Origin: Maribacter cobaltidurans
GTDB taxonomy: Bacteria > Bacteroidota > Bacteroidia > Flavobacteriales > Flavobacteriaceae
DNA length: 64,000 nt
Assembly (NCBI RefSeq): GCF_002269385.1
Contig: NZ_CP022957.1
Span: 4,455,001-4,519,000 of the forward strand
Reading direction: 5' to 3'
Both the position numbers and the translations under genes were made by a program. Positions 34,384 to 43,599 of the stretch are shown in pieces (the first letter of the stretch is position 1; each line of letters begins with the position of its first letter). The notes under the pieces were generated by a model, which worked only from the letters and a program-made list of their open reading frames with translations, did not search any database and was not told where the DNA came from.

Positions 34384-35004
34384 ATGAACGATACTTATCA
34401 CATTTTCAACGATTTAAACAAGATTCGTGCTAATAGCAACAGGGTTCTTTATATATCTTTAGCTCTTACGGTAGGTTGCACTTTGTTCAATATTTACTTT
34501 GGATATAAAACGAACGAAAGCGCAAAAAACCGTTTTTATTTGCTTGACAACGGACAAAAATTGGCCGCTGTGCGCATAAACGACCCCAAACGTGCGCTCG
34601 ATATTTTGTGCGAAGGACATGTAAAAAACTTCCACGAACTGTTCTTTTCGTTAGAACCCGACCTACGATTTATTAAAAGGAATATAGAGGGCAAGGCACT
34701 CTATATGATAGACCATTCCGGTAAGCGGCTGTACAACCGCCTGTTGGATCAAAACTATTATGAGGATGTCGCCAAAAGCGACTATTCCATTGAAGTGGAG
34801 CAAGATTCGCTATATATCGACTACTCCGCTTACCCCTTTGCCTTTCGGTTTATGGGAAAACAAAAAATACGCAAGAATGAAAAGACGGAATATCGAAATC
34901 TAGTGACCAGCGGTTTTCTCTTGGAGACCAAATCAACACCTAATAATTTGAACGGGTTAAAGATTATCCGGTTCCATGTTCTAGAAAACAATGATTTACA
35001 ATGA
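34384..35004 (+). CDS. traK: TraK: VirB8-like protein
   Basis: A 206-residue protein with a short cytoplasmic N-terminus, one membrane segment (residues 22-42, VLYISLALTVGCTLFNIYF) and a periplasmic domain with alternating strands (SDYSIEVEQDSLYIDYSAYPF). This topology and gene order match TraK/VirB8, the scaffold that links inner- and outer-membrane parts. It overlaps traM by 4 nt. Confidence 0.82.
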   Translation: MNDTYHIFNDLNKIRANSNRVLYISLALTVGCTLFNIYFGYKTNESAKNRFYLLDNGQKLAAVRINDPKRALDILCEGHVKNFHELFFSLEPDLRFIKRNIEGKALYMIDHSGKRLYNRLLDQNYYEDVAKSDYSIEVEQDSLYIDYSAYPFAFRFMGKQKIRKNEKTEYRNLVTSGFLLETKSTPNNLNGLKIIRFHVLENNDLQ

Positions 35005-35996
35005 AACTTGACCGCGAAACATTCAATACATGGGTAAGACAGCACAAATTATTTGCGTTGTCGGCTCCGATTGTCGTGCTCCTGACGATATACTTTCTTG
35101 TGAACAGTCTAGGTTCTTTCGGAGAAGAAAACAGGCCATTGGCGGAGGACGACGGTTATAACAACAAGCTTCCCGGTCAAGAGAATGAACTTAAAGTCCA
35201 ACGACCCAATGAGCTTTACAAAAAATCGCAAGAGGATTCTTTGGAACGATTACGCAATAATGGCACGTTAAAAAACATCGTGGAGACCAAACGGAAAAAT
35301 GATTCTTTGGAACTGGTTCTGGAAGAACTGAACGCTTTTTCATTCGATGATAAACCATCGATGGAATCCGCAGAAATTATGCCTGCTTCAACACAAAAAT
35401 CGACTGCCGATCCTAGAACTGAATTTAAGGAAAAGTTGGAGTATCGAAAACTGATGATGGAAGCACGTGACGAACGCCTTTCCCGAAGTCAGGATTATTC
35501 CGCACCCTACGTAGCGTCCTCAAATAAACCTTCCGCCAATTCAATTTCCCTCGATGCAGCCATCTATCGCGACCAGTTCATTCTTCCTGGTAATCGCGTA
35601 AAATTGATTTTAATGGAGGATACTTATTACAACGGTAAGCGATTTCCAAAGAACACTTTTGTTTATGCCACCTCAAACATACAAGGTTCACGGATAATAT
35701 TGGAAGTAACCAATATCGACAATGTAAAGATGTCATTGACAGCTATGGATAAAGAAGATGGAATGATAGGACTTCACAATGAGCGGGCAGGAGCACTAAT
35801 GCAGGAATTTAGGGCGAATATTGAACGGGAAGGTGTAAACGAACTATCCGAAGCGGCGGGGGAATCGATAGAATCGCCCTTGGCCCGTAATCTAGTAAGG
35901 TCTTTTGGCAATTTTTTCCAAAAGAAAAAATACAAAGAACGAGATAAGATTTTACTGGTCAACGGGGATCGTGTAATTCTAGTACCAAAAGCATAA
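35001..35996 (+). CDS. traM: TraM: VirB10-like protein
   Basis: A 331-residue protein with a cytoplasmic start, a membrane segment (residues 17-36), an extended Glu/Lys/Asn-rich linker (40-185) and a C-terminal beta domain starting at FILPGNRVKLILMEDTYYNG. This is the layout of Bacteroidetes TraM and VirB10, which spans the periplasm. Gene order agrees. The extreme C-terminus is basic (KKKYKERDK). Confidence 0.85.
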   Translation: MKLDRETFNTWVRQHKLFALSAPIVVLLTIYFLVNSLGSFGEENRPLAEDDGYNNKLPGQENELKVQRPNELYKKSQEDSLERLRNNGTLKNIVETKRKNDSLELVLEELNAFSFDDKPSMESAEIMPASTQKSTADPRTEFKEKLEYRKLMMEARDERLSRSQDYSAPYVASSNKPSANSISLDAAIYRDQFILPGNRVKLILMEDTYYNGKRFPKNTFVYATSNIQGSRIILEVTNIDNVKMSLTAMDKEDGMIGLHNERAGALMQEFRANIEREGVNELSEAAGESIESPLARNLVRSFGNFFQKKKYKERDKILLVNGDRVILVPKA

Positions 35997-35999
35997 AAA

Positions 36000-36962
36000 A
36001 TGGCAAAACAGTTTTTTTTCATATTGGCTTTAACCATGATGTGCAAGGGTACGGCACAATACTGTACCGATACTTTGGAAGTTTCCAAAAAGTACAAGAC
36101 CATTTTAATATTTCCCGAGAATATTTCGGAAAGTATTATCGGTAACGACTTTGGTTTTATAGCGGATTTGCCAAAGGCCGCTGGAAGTAAATTCCATGGG
36201 CGAATCTTAAAGTTATACTATGATGAGCTGGCACCTGAAAAAGAAAACTTCACAAACCATACGGTAATTACCGAATCAGGTAACGTTTATGACTTTATTT
36301 TGAAACTAAAGGAAAAACCAAAGAAGTTTACGTGGTACATCAAGCCCGAAAAGGCGATCACCAATATCAATGGTAATTCCAAGTCAATTAGTTTGGACGT
36401 TGCGGATCCAGGTTCAGAAACAAAAATAAAACGGATAGAAATTCCAGAAGAACAACTCACAATATCAACCAAAGATTCGGCAACAAATTCTATTGACAGG
36501 GCTACAAAAGAACTCTACGAGAAAGACCCCATGGAATATTACCGTCTGCGATGCTATTATATGCAGTTCGATAAGGCAAAGATTAGTCGTTATTTCTCAA
36601 GGCTGGACAATGTTTTCCTTTGGCTAAAGGGAGTGTATTACAATGAGGACGAACTCTATTTTCAGTACCGTATCGAGAACAAAGAGGGGCTTGACTTGGA
36701 CATCAACTTCATTAAGCATCAACTGGCCACTAATTATAAAAATAGCAGTAGCAACCAAAAAATGCCTTTGGAACCGGTATTCGTTTACAAACGACCAAAA
36801 ACGGTTTCGGGTAAAAGTGAAAACCACTTTGTAATCGTCTTTAAAAAGTTTGCTTTGGATGAAAAGAAAGAGGTGGTCGTTGAATTGGATGAAGAATCCG
36901 GAAATCGAAATCTTTCATTGAAGATAGGCCATGAAATTATCAACAACCCTATACACTTTTAA
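36000..36962 (+). CDS. traN: TraN: VirB9-like outer-membrane complex protein (DUF4138)
   Basis: A 320-residue secreted protein with a signal peptide ending near residue 19 (CKGTAQ). Residues 28-100 form the N-terminal beta domain with ILIFPENI typical of DUF4138/TraN, then a Ser/Thr/Glu linker and a second domain containing YYRLRCYYMQF and LKGVYYNEDELYFQYRIEN. It builds the outer-membrane core with TraM. It directly follows traM. Confidence 0.85.
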   Translation: MAKQFFFILALTMMCKGTAQYCTDTLEVSKKYKTILIFPENISESIIGNDFGFIADLPKAAGSKFHGRILKLYYDELAPEKENFTNHTVITESGNVYDFILKLKEKPKKFTWYIKPEKAITNINGNSKSISLDVADPGSETKIKRIEIPEEQLTISTKDSATNSIDRATKELYEKDPMEYYRLRCYYMQFDKAKISRYFSRLDNVFLWLKGVYYNEDELYFQYRIENKEGLDLDINFIKHQLATNYKNSSSNQKMPLEPVFVYKRPKTVSGKSENHFVIVFKKFALDEKKEVVVELDEESGNRNLSLKIGHEIINNPIHF

Positions 36963-36963
36963 A

Positions 36964-37503
36964 ATGAAAATCAATACGATAATTCTAGCACTTTTTATTT
37001 CAACTTTGGCCTACTCCCAAAGCGGCAACTATGCATCTTCCGTAGGGCTAAGTGGGGGTTACGCCGAAGATGGTTTCGGGATTATGGGGACGTATAATTA
37101 CCATTTGAACCGAAACCGATATGCACAATTAAGTGTATTTGCAGCCATTGCGGAGGATAAAGGAAGTTTCGATATTCCCTACAACATATTTACAGTACAG
37201 CCAGGGTATTTCATTAAAGTTTGGGAGCAAAAGAACTTTAAAAAATATGCCATCAATGTTGGCGGCGGCGGTATTTTCGGCTATGAGGTCATCAATAACG
37301 GAAATAGTCTTTTGTCCAATGGTGCCATTCTGGATGCCAAAAGTCAATTTATATATGGGGTTTTCGTCGGAATTGAAGGAGAAATAACCCTCAGCAACGA
37401 CTTTTCCCTTTTGATAAAAGCGAACGAATACTACCATATAAATAGCGATGTAGGTCAATTCTATCCCTATGCCGGATTGGGCCTTAGATATTTCCTGTTC
37501 TAA
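36964..37503 (+). CDS. traO: TraO-like outer-membrane beta protein
   Basis: A 179-residue protein from the ATG at 36964; an upstream in-frame ATG at 36931 would overlap traN. It has a signal peptide (LALFISTLAYSQ) and about eight amphipathic strands ending in aromatic FLF, the usual beta-barrel end. The Gly-rich SVGLSGGYAEDGFG and the GLGLRYFLF close match TraO conjugation proteins. Probably an outer-membrane component of the channel. Confidence 0.8.
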   Translation: MKINTIILALFISTLAYSQSGNYASSVGLSGGYAEDGFGIMGTYNYHLNRNRYAQLSVFAAIAEDKGSFDIPYNIFTVQPGYFIKVWEQKNFKKYAINVGGGGIFGYEVINNGNSLLSNGAILDAKSQFIYGVFVGIEGEITLSNDFSLLIKANEYYHINSDVGQFYPYAGLGLRYFLF

Positions 37504-37514
37504 ATACTTTGAAA

Positions 37515-40500
37515 ATGAAAAATTTTATCCGACCGACCCGATTTTCGATTGCTGCCATCTTGGCAACTTTTGTCCTGATATTGGCATGTAGCAAAGACTT
37601 TGAGGGTGTTATCAAGGATGATTTTGACTTTAGTTTTACGGAAGAACATCCCGATGAAAACTTTGTGTTCGAAAATGCCCGGACTACCTTTTCTTTGGTA
37701 CCGGATAAAGAAATTACCACGGTCGATTACTTTATGAAGTTCTCCTCTGATAAAGGCAGGGGATATTTCTTAACAATGGAAGGCGATACTATAAGGGAGC
37801 GGGACACTTTGCAGATAACCGACCGAAATTGGGCCTACAATTATGTGGCCATCGATACGGGTGCGCACAAAATCAGATTTTCGGCATGGGATACCAATAC
37901 TAGAAAAAAGGAACTGGAACTTCTATATAATGCCAAGTACGCCAGCTTTAGCTTTCTGCTAAACAAGGGGGTCAACGCATTTATCATCAATTCTAAAAAT
38001 CCGGTAAATGTCACATTACTCAGGGATAAGGAAACTGAAGATCCTGACAAAAAAGGGGATTTCGAGGTCGTTTACCAAATAGAAAACGGAACCGGGAAGC
38101 TTTATCTTGGTAACGAAGTCTTTGATGCAGGTAAACCATTTATCCTGCCCAAAGGCATTTCTGAATTGGAATATCTGCCCGAAAATTTGGGGGAACACAA
38201 ACTTATCGTAACGGCCAAAGCTCCCGATGGCGCTACTTTGACGGAAGAATTGTTATTGAACGTTCTGAATTTGGACTTTATCCTCAATGCCACGGCATCA
38301 TCGACCCAAGTGGAATTGGATACCAATTTGGCCATTGCCATCGATTTAAAAACACAAGATGAAGATTCGGAAGTGGAATATGAAATATCCCATTCCTTTT
38401 CTTCGACTAGTGAAGGTAGCGGAACGGTCAGGGACCACAATGGCGGGGTCATGGAACCGGGCCAATTTAGAACCATAGTTCCAAACTCTTACAATTATAC
38501 GTTTACTAGCAAAGAATTGGGTAAGCGTAAGATATACTTTGATGTTAGGGATTCCAATGGACAGGTAAAACAGGATAGTGTTGAAATCGAGGTCGCAAAT
38601 ATTCCGTTTACGTTTTCGGGCAATTCGGAAAGTAATTCCGTCTTCGTGAATGAACGGACACAATTCAACTTCAATATCAAATCCAACGGGAATACCGAAA
38701 ACATTGATTACAATATATCCTATGAGCTTTTGGAAGGCAATGGGAGAATTACAGGAATCAGCGGCAACACCTTACAAAATTCGACCGAGTATCCCGTGGA
38801 ACTAGGGAATTTTTCCCTATTCTATTATCCCGAAAGTCTGGGTTCACATCAAGTTTCCTTTATCGTTACGGATAATTATGGTCAAGAAGTCGGCCCCGTA
38901 TTGATTGATCTTGAAACCAAGCAAAATGATTTTACGGTCAATATCACGCCTTCAAAAACCTCTGAATTTGCGAATATTCCCGTGAACGTAATTATCGACA
39001 TAGACGAAATACCCGAGGGAATCAATGATAGTTATGAGGCCTTTTATTCCTCGGGGAGAAACAGTTCGTTGCGCGTGAATGGAACTGAATATGGTCCAGG
39101 CGAGAAATTCCTTTTAGGCCCGAACAATAACAATGTCGTGTATACCGGAACGGAAGCCGGCCAGCATGACATTGTTTTGAGCGTGGAATCTTCTGCCAAC
39201 GTAACCCATACCGCAAATACCGCTATCAACTATAATCAGGTCGATTTTCTATTTACTGGAGGAAGCCAAAAATCCGATATTTCGGTCGGGGAAATCACTT
39301 CCTTGAACTTCAATATTTCAGAAAGTATTGGTTCTTCGGACTATACCATGAGATATAGTATTAACGGGAATGCCATCATAACCAATGAAAATGGCACGCA
39401 GGTCAGTGCGGGTAATATTTATGATGTTCCTAAGGGAAATTTTAATTGGGAACTGTTGGGAACGGATGACGGAAATATCAACTTGACTTTCTACGTACAG
39501 AATGATACGGGTCTTGAAAAGACAGTTGACATTACTATTAATGTCGAACCAAAAAATTTCAACTTTACAGCAAATGCTTCTCAATCGCAGGCCAATACCG
39601 GGGATACTGTAGACATCAATTTCAATATATCGGAATTGGGTATTGGCGGCGATACGTATGTGATGTATTATTCTTCAGGAGGAAGCAACGGTACTTTTGA
39701 ATATCAGGGAACCACCTATGCCGCCGGCGAGAGTTTCAGCGTTCCGATAGGTACATTCCAAGGAAAATATACTGGAATTTCCGAATCGAACCATAGTATA
39801 GAGTTTACCGTTCGGTCTTCGTCGGAAGTAGAAAAAAAGGCGGATGTCAACATACAGTTTGAAAAATACGAGGAATTCTTCGATTTCAATATCAGTCAAT
39901 CCTCCGAGGATAAGTACGAAGGGCAGCCTTTTACTTTGACGGCAGTTACTAATGCCAGCACAGGTCATGATCCCAATATAACCTACGAAATGACTTTTAC
40001 GTTTACGGGTGCCAGCGCGGGGTACATATACTATAAGAGCCGACTATATCGAGAAGGGGATATTCTGCCGTTGGACTACAGTTCGACCCCAATGCAATTT
40101 TTTCCGGAAACCGATGAAAACTTTACCATCAATTTTAGGGTCGAGAATTCCACGGGCATTTCCCAAACGTTGAGCGAATCGATAATAATGTTTAAAAAAC
40201 CACAGGTAGCGGCCAAAGGCGAGAAACGAAATATAAGTTGTGGCGGTCTGAACGGTTGTGATTATCAAGTAAGGATATTTACCTGTTTTGATACGAATTG
40301 TAGCGAGGCCTACAACGGCGCAACATTGCAGCAGGTGGAAATAAGGATATATAACCGATTTGACCGAAGATGGGATACCAAACTTTTCAATTACAACGAT
40401 GCACAAGGTACAGGTGTAGATCGCATATTTTTAATGGAAGAAGAACCTAGCGAAGGTAAACTTAGATATCTCGACCAAAGATATGAAGTGAGGGTTCAGG

Positions 40501-40553
40501 ACAGCAATGGGGAATGGAGCGATGTTGAAATGGGCACCGTTCAAAGAGTTTAG
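37515..40553 (+). CDS. Giant TraQ-like tandem-repeat lipoprotein
   Basis: A 1012-residue lipoprotein (lipobox LILAC, Cys near residue 25) at the end of the tra operon; start taken at the ATG 37515, not the TTG at 37509. It contains eight diverged Ig/beta-sandwich-like units of 103-111 residues, beginning near residues 37, 145, 256, 367, 475, 578, 683 and 790. Each starts with a hydrophobic-Phe motif such as VDFLFTGG or NFNFTANAS and contains a YxxxG strand and a conserved turn. The unit resembles the single DUF3872/TraQ domain of Bacteroides elements. A Cys-containing terminal domain (ISCGGLNGCDYQ, FTCFDTNCSE) ends the protein. It is probably surface-exposed; a mating-contact role is inference. 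Confidence 0.75.
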   Translation: MKNFIRPTRFSIAAILATFVLILACSKDFEGVIKDDFDFSFTEEHPDENFVFENARTTFSLVPDKEITTVDYFMKFSSDKGRGYFLTMEGDTIRERDTLQITDRNWAYNYVAIDTGAHKIRFSAWDTNTRKKELELLYNAKYASFSFLLNKGVNAFIINSKNPVNVTLLRDKETEDPDKKGDFEVVYQIENGTGKLYLGNEVFDAGKPFILPKGISELEYLPENLGEHKLIVTAKAPDGATLTEELLLNVLNLDFILNATASSTQVELDTNLAIAIDLKTQDEDSEVEYEISHSFSSTSEGSGTVRDHNGGVMEPGQFRTIVPNSYNYTFTSKELGKRKIYFDVRDSNGQVKQDSVEIEVANIPFTFSGNSESNSVFVNERTQFNFNIKSNGNTENIDYNISYELLEGNGRITGISGNTLQNSTEYPVELGNFSLFYYPESLGSHQVSFIVTDNYGQEVGPVLIDLETKQNDFTVNITPSKTSEFANIPVNVIIDIDEIPEGINDSYEAFYSSGRNSSLRVNGTEYGPGEKFLLGPNNNNVVYTGTEAGQHDIVLSVESSANVTHTANTAINYNQVDFLFTGGSQKSDISVGEITSLNFNISESIGSSDYTMRYSINGNAIITNENGTQVSAGNIYDVPKGNFNWELLGTDDGNINLTFYVQNDTGLEKTVDITINVEPKNFNFTANASQSQANTGDTVDINFNISELGIGGDTYVMYYSSGGSNGTFEYQGTTYAAGESFSVPIGTFQGKYTGISESNHSIEFTVRSSSEVEKKADVNIQFEKYEEFFDFNISQSSEDKYEGQPFTLTAVTNASTGHDPNITYEMTFTFTGASAGYIYYKSRLYREGDILPLDYSSTPMQFFPETDENFTINFRVENSTGISQTLSESIIMFKKPQVAAKGEKRNISCGGLNGCDYQVRIFTCFDTNCSEAYNGATLQQVEIRIYNRFDRRWDTKLFNYNDAQGTGVDRIFLMEEEPSEGKLRYLDQRYEVRVQDSNGEWSDVEMGTVQRV

Positions 40554-40574
40554 AAACATTTTATAAATGATTTT

Positions 40575-41060
40575 CTATTTCTTTCGATAAGTAATGGTCA
40601 TAATATAATCTTGACCATCGAAAGTGTCGTCCGATTTCACCTTTAACCTATTTTTTGTCAACTCGATTATTCTGAAAGGCTCCCTGCCTTCAAAACTGAT
40701 AGTAGCATTATTGTTTGTGAGTGTCCAAAAATCCTCTTCAACAAAAGAAAATGGATTATTGTCATCACAGGCCAGATTATTTTCGGTAACGTTATATTCC
40801 GGTTTGCCGGAAGGGCCATCTTCAGTATAGGTGGTAATATTGTCCTTAACACATTGGGGCAGTTCTTGGGTATTGAACAAATCGATATTGGAGGTATTGT
40901 CCCCGTTCAAATCTACCGCTCTGTCTGTCATGATCGCTTCATATTCCCATTGCCCTAATAATGCCCGATTTCGGTTTGCTATAGAAACTTCGTCATCATC
41001 TTTGTTGCAGGATATTAATAACAGCGTAATTGCCAACGGTAGAAATAGTAATCGTTTCAT
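40575..41060 (-). CDS. Lipocalin-like lipoprotein
   Basis: A 161-residue lipoprotein with lipobox LLISC (Cys18) followed by the acidic stretch NKDDDE typical of exported Bacteroidetes lipoproteins. The domain LLGQWEYEAIM ... TYRKK fits the DUF5004/lipocalin-like beta-barrel group. It faces the tra operon (21 nt between stops) and no terminator hairpin is visible in that gap. Role unknown. Confidence 0.75.
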   Translation of the reverse strand: MKRLLFLPLAITLLLISCNKDDDEVSIANRNRALLGQWEYEAIMTDRAVDLNGDNTSNIDLFNTQELPQCVKDNITTYTEDGPSGKPEYNVTENNLACDDNNPFSFVEEDFWTLTNNNATISFEGREPFRIIELTKNRLKVKSDDTFDGQDYIMTITYRKK

Positions 41061-41070
41061 TGATGTTTGA

Positions 41071-41341
41071 TTAGCTTTTATAGATTATAAAGATAAAGAA
41101 ATCAAAAAAAGCGGTTGGAAAGATAAATCCAAACTGACGATTTTTTTCCGTCCGTTTGGGTTTATGCGCGGTGCTGAGGATGTTTAAAAGCCGAAACCGG
41201 AAAGACGACCGAATGCGGGCCAGCACAGCGTGCCCGCTCGGGAGGATTGAAGGCTTAGGATTTTCAACTTCCGCAGGCACAGGGGCAGGCATTCTGAAAA
41301 TGGCCTGTCGCATTAAAAAAAATAATTTTATAGTTATTTAG
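41071..41341 (-). other. GC-rich intergenic element with conserved-looking peptide frame
   Basis: Within this non-coding gap the part 41140-41310 is clearly richer in G and C than its surroundings. On the minus strand it carries an open frame of 80 codons (41313-41071) with AEVENPKPSILPSGHAVLAR. I recall this peptide as recurring near conjugation genes of Bacteroidetes; this is from memory only. There is also an inverted repeat gcgggc/gcccgc at 41215-41237. It may be a structured RNA, a repeat or a small gene; I do not call it coding. Confidence 0.4.
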
Positions 41342-41357
41342 ATGCTTTTTGAGGGAT

Positions 41358-43094
41358 TTACTGTACCGTATCAATCACACTTCCGCAAGTAAGCATAGCA
41401 TCCCCGTAATAAGGATTTCGTATTTCGGTATCTGCACTTATCCAAAATGCACCCTTGTTATTATTTGCCATTGGGCATTTTTGGATGAAGACTTTTGAGT
41501 CTATATTATCAATATTCATTACAATGGGAACCATATTCTGATTTAATATCACAAAGTGGCTACGTTGGTTCTCAATATCATCGTTCTCGGAAATGGCCCC
41601 CAACATCTTTTTGATTTTAGCAACGTGGGATTTTTCCATAGTCCCCAATTCCGATTCCCGAATAAGCTGGATTTCTTCCAGTGTTTCTCTTGCGAAAGCA
41701 GAAGTGTTTTTTGCGTCACTGTCAACAAAAGCGTCCTTCATTTTCAAATACGGTTTTAAGCTTTTTTGAAAAATATTTTGAGTGTTTTTGGAAAGTTCCA
41801 TTTTCATATCTGACATAGGTTTCTCGTCATCGGCTGTATCTTGGCTCATCATCGATTTCTTGCCCTGTAGCTGTGCGGCCGCATCTACCGTGAACGTTCC
41901 ATTGGTTACTATTTCGTCGCCATCCTGCAATCCGGAAACGACCGTAAACGTCTCGCCGATTCGATTGCCGAGCGTAACTTCCCGCATTTCAAAAACGGGT
42001 TCGTTGGGATTCGTCTTTACATAGACCAAAGACCTTTCGCCCGTCCACATTACGGCGCTTGCCGGAATGCTGAATTGTGATGTTGTTCCATTAGCTTTAG
42101 CTTCAATTTTTCCTGTAACAAACATTCCAGGCTTTAGCAACCCTTCACTGTTTTTTAGGTTTGCACGAACGATAACAGTACGGGTCTGGGTATTTAGAAC
42201 GGGGTCAATAAACGAAATTGTCGCATCAAATTCCTTATTGGTATAAGCATTGGTAACGACCTTAATTTTTTGTCCTTTCTTGAATTCGGATATCTGATTT
42301 TCATAGGCATCGAATTCGGCCCATACCGAATTTAGATTACTAACTTTTACAATAGGCTGCCCCTGTTTTACGTAGTCGCCTTCGGCAGCCATCTTTTCGG
42401 AGACCGTACCTGATACCGTCGCATAAATCGGAAAGTTCTCTTTGACCTTTCCGGATTCCTCTATACTGTTGATTTGGGCTTCCGAGAGTTTCCAAAGTTT
42501 CAATTTGTTACGAACCGCCTTGTATAACGCCGGTTGTGATTCTTTAAGTGAAGCTGCGGTAATCAATTCCTGCTGTGCGGCAATTAGATTAGGTGCGTAG
42601 ATGGTGGCAAGCAATTGTCCTCTTCTGACTTCCTGACCCTCATAATTTACGTTTAACCGTTCGATTCTGCCATCAAAATAACTGGCCTGGACCGCATTTT
42701 CTTCCTCGTTCATCTTGACTTTTCCCGAAAGGGAAATCATATTTTCGTCATCTGTCGTCTGATTGCCCACGATGGATGTCTGGATGCCCGCCAATGCCAT
42801 CGCATTTTTGGTCATTTTGATCTCGTTCATTGCCAGGCCATCGGCACTTGATTCCGCTGGAATCAAATCCATCCCGCAAATTGGGCAATCGCCCGGTTCG
42901 GGCTGCATAATCTGTGGGTGCATCGAGCATGTCCACATCTGGACTTCCCCATCTGCTGAATGGTCTTGACTGTCGGACATATTTGAAGCATCCTTATTGG
43001 ATTTTGAATCTTCCGACGACCCGCCAAAAATGAGCCATCCACCGAGCAGTCCGACCAGGATTGCAATAGCGATGTAAATGATATTCTTATTCAT
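41358..43094 (-). CDS. cusB: RND efflux adaptor (CusB-like) with metal-binding and DUF3347 domains
   Basis: A 578-residue membrane-fusion protein. An N-terminal anchor (residues 4-24) is followed by a heavy-metal-binding motif with MWTCSMHPQIM and CPICGMDLIP (C56, C70, C73). The adaptor core follows: beta-barrel and lipoyl parts with AGIQTSIVG, RRGQLLATIYAP and EGDYVKQGQPI. The last ~140 residues are a DUF3347 domain, also found as a separate gene at 47354. It joins the RND pump and TolC protein for periplasmic Cu/Ag export. It is the last gene of the copper operon, 9 kb from its pump partner, so the tripartite pump genes are split by the copper-handling genes. Confidence 0.88.
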   Translation of the reverse strand: MNKNIIYIAIAILVGLLGGWLIFGGSSEDSKSNKDASNMSDSQDHSADGEVQMWTCSMHPQIMQPEPGDCPICGMDLIPAESSADGLAMNEIKMTKNAMALAGIQTSIVGNQTTDDENMISLSGKVKMNEEENAVQASYFDGRIERLNVNYEGQEVRRGQLLATIYAPNLIAAQQELITAASLKESQPALYKAVRNKLKLWKLSEAQINSIEESGKVKENFPIYATVSGTVSEKMAAEGDYVKQGQPIVKVSNLNSVWAEFDAYENQISEFKKGQKIKVVTNAYTNKEFDATISFIDPVLNTQTRTVIVRANLKNSEGLLKPGMFVTGKIEAKANGTTSQFSIPASAVMWTGERSLVYVKTNPNEPVFEMREVTLGNRIGETFTVVSGLQDGDEIVTNGTFTVDAAAQLQGKKSMMSQDTADDEKPMSDMKMELSKNTQNIFQKSLKPYLKMKDAFVDSDAKNTSAFARETLEEIQLIRESELGTMEKSHVAKIKKMLGAISENDDIENQRSHFVILNQNMVPIVMNIDNIDSKVFIQKCPMANNNKGAFWISADTEIRNPYYGDAMLTCGSVIDTVQ

Positions 43095-43100
43095 AACTAA

Positions 43101-43580
43101 TTATTTTTCGTTCTGTAATCGCTCAATCATTTTTTTCATTTCGGTAATTTCCTTACGCTGTGCCTTAATAATTTCTTCTGCCAGTTTTTTAACCTCTGGG
43201 TCTTGAATATCGGCGCGTTCACTGGTCAATATAGCGATGGAATGGTGTGGTATCATCGCTTTCATCCATAACACATCACCTACTGTTGATTTTTGGTCGC
43301 GTACAAGAAATAATGCCCCCAGAAACAAGACCAAACTACCTAAAAGTATGGCAATATTCTTTTTCCTATCGGTGTACATCTTACGCATAAAGAACCACAT
43401 TATCACTGCCATTGCAGCAATACCCAGACAGACCATATAGAAGCGTGTTAAGCTGAACCATACGTGGTCCCATTCATAGGTGTTGAGATACATCGTGATA
43501 TACATAGCCACGAATGAGCAAGCCAGCATAATAAAAAAGGTTCTGTATTTTCCTTTGTTTGAGTGATTTGAATGTTCCAT
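43101..43580 (-). CDS. DUF305-type membrane protein
   Basis: A 159-residue protein with a His-rich start (MEHSNHSN), three membrane helices (about residues 14-32, 44-66 and 76-93) and a periplasmic C-terminal helix bundle with MIPHHSIAILTSERA, the conserved HH motif of DUF305 proteins. DUF305 (CopM-like) proteins are linked to copper handling in several bacteria. It sits 6 nt before the adaptor gene start and inside the copper operon. Confidence 0.78.
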   Translation of the reverse strand: MEHSNHSNKGKYRTFFIMLACSFVAMYITMYLNTYEWDHVWFSLTRFYMVCLGIAAMAVIMWFFMRKMYTDRKKNIAILLGSLVLFLGALFLVRDQKSTVGDVLWMKAMIPHHSIAILTSERADIQDPEVKKLAEEIIKAQRKEITEMKKMIERLQNEK

Positions 43581-43599
43581 TGTTTTTGAATTTTTGGTG

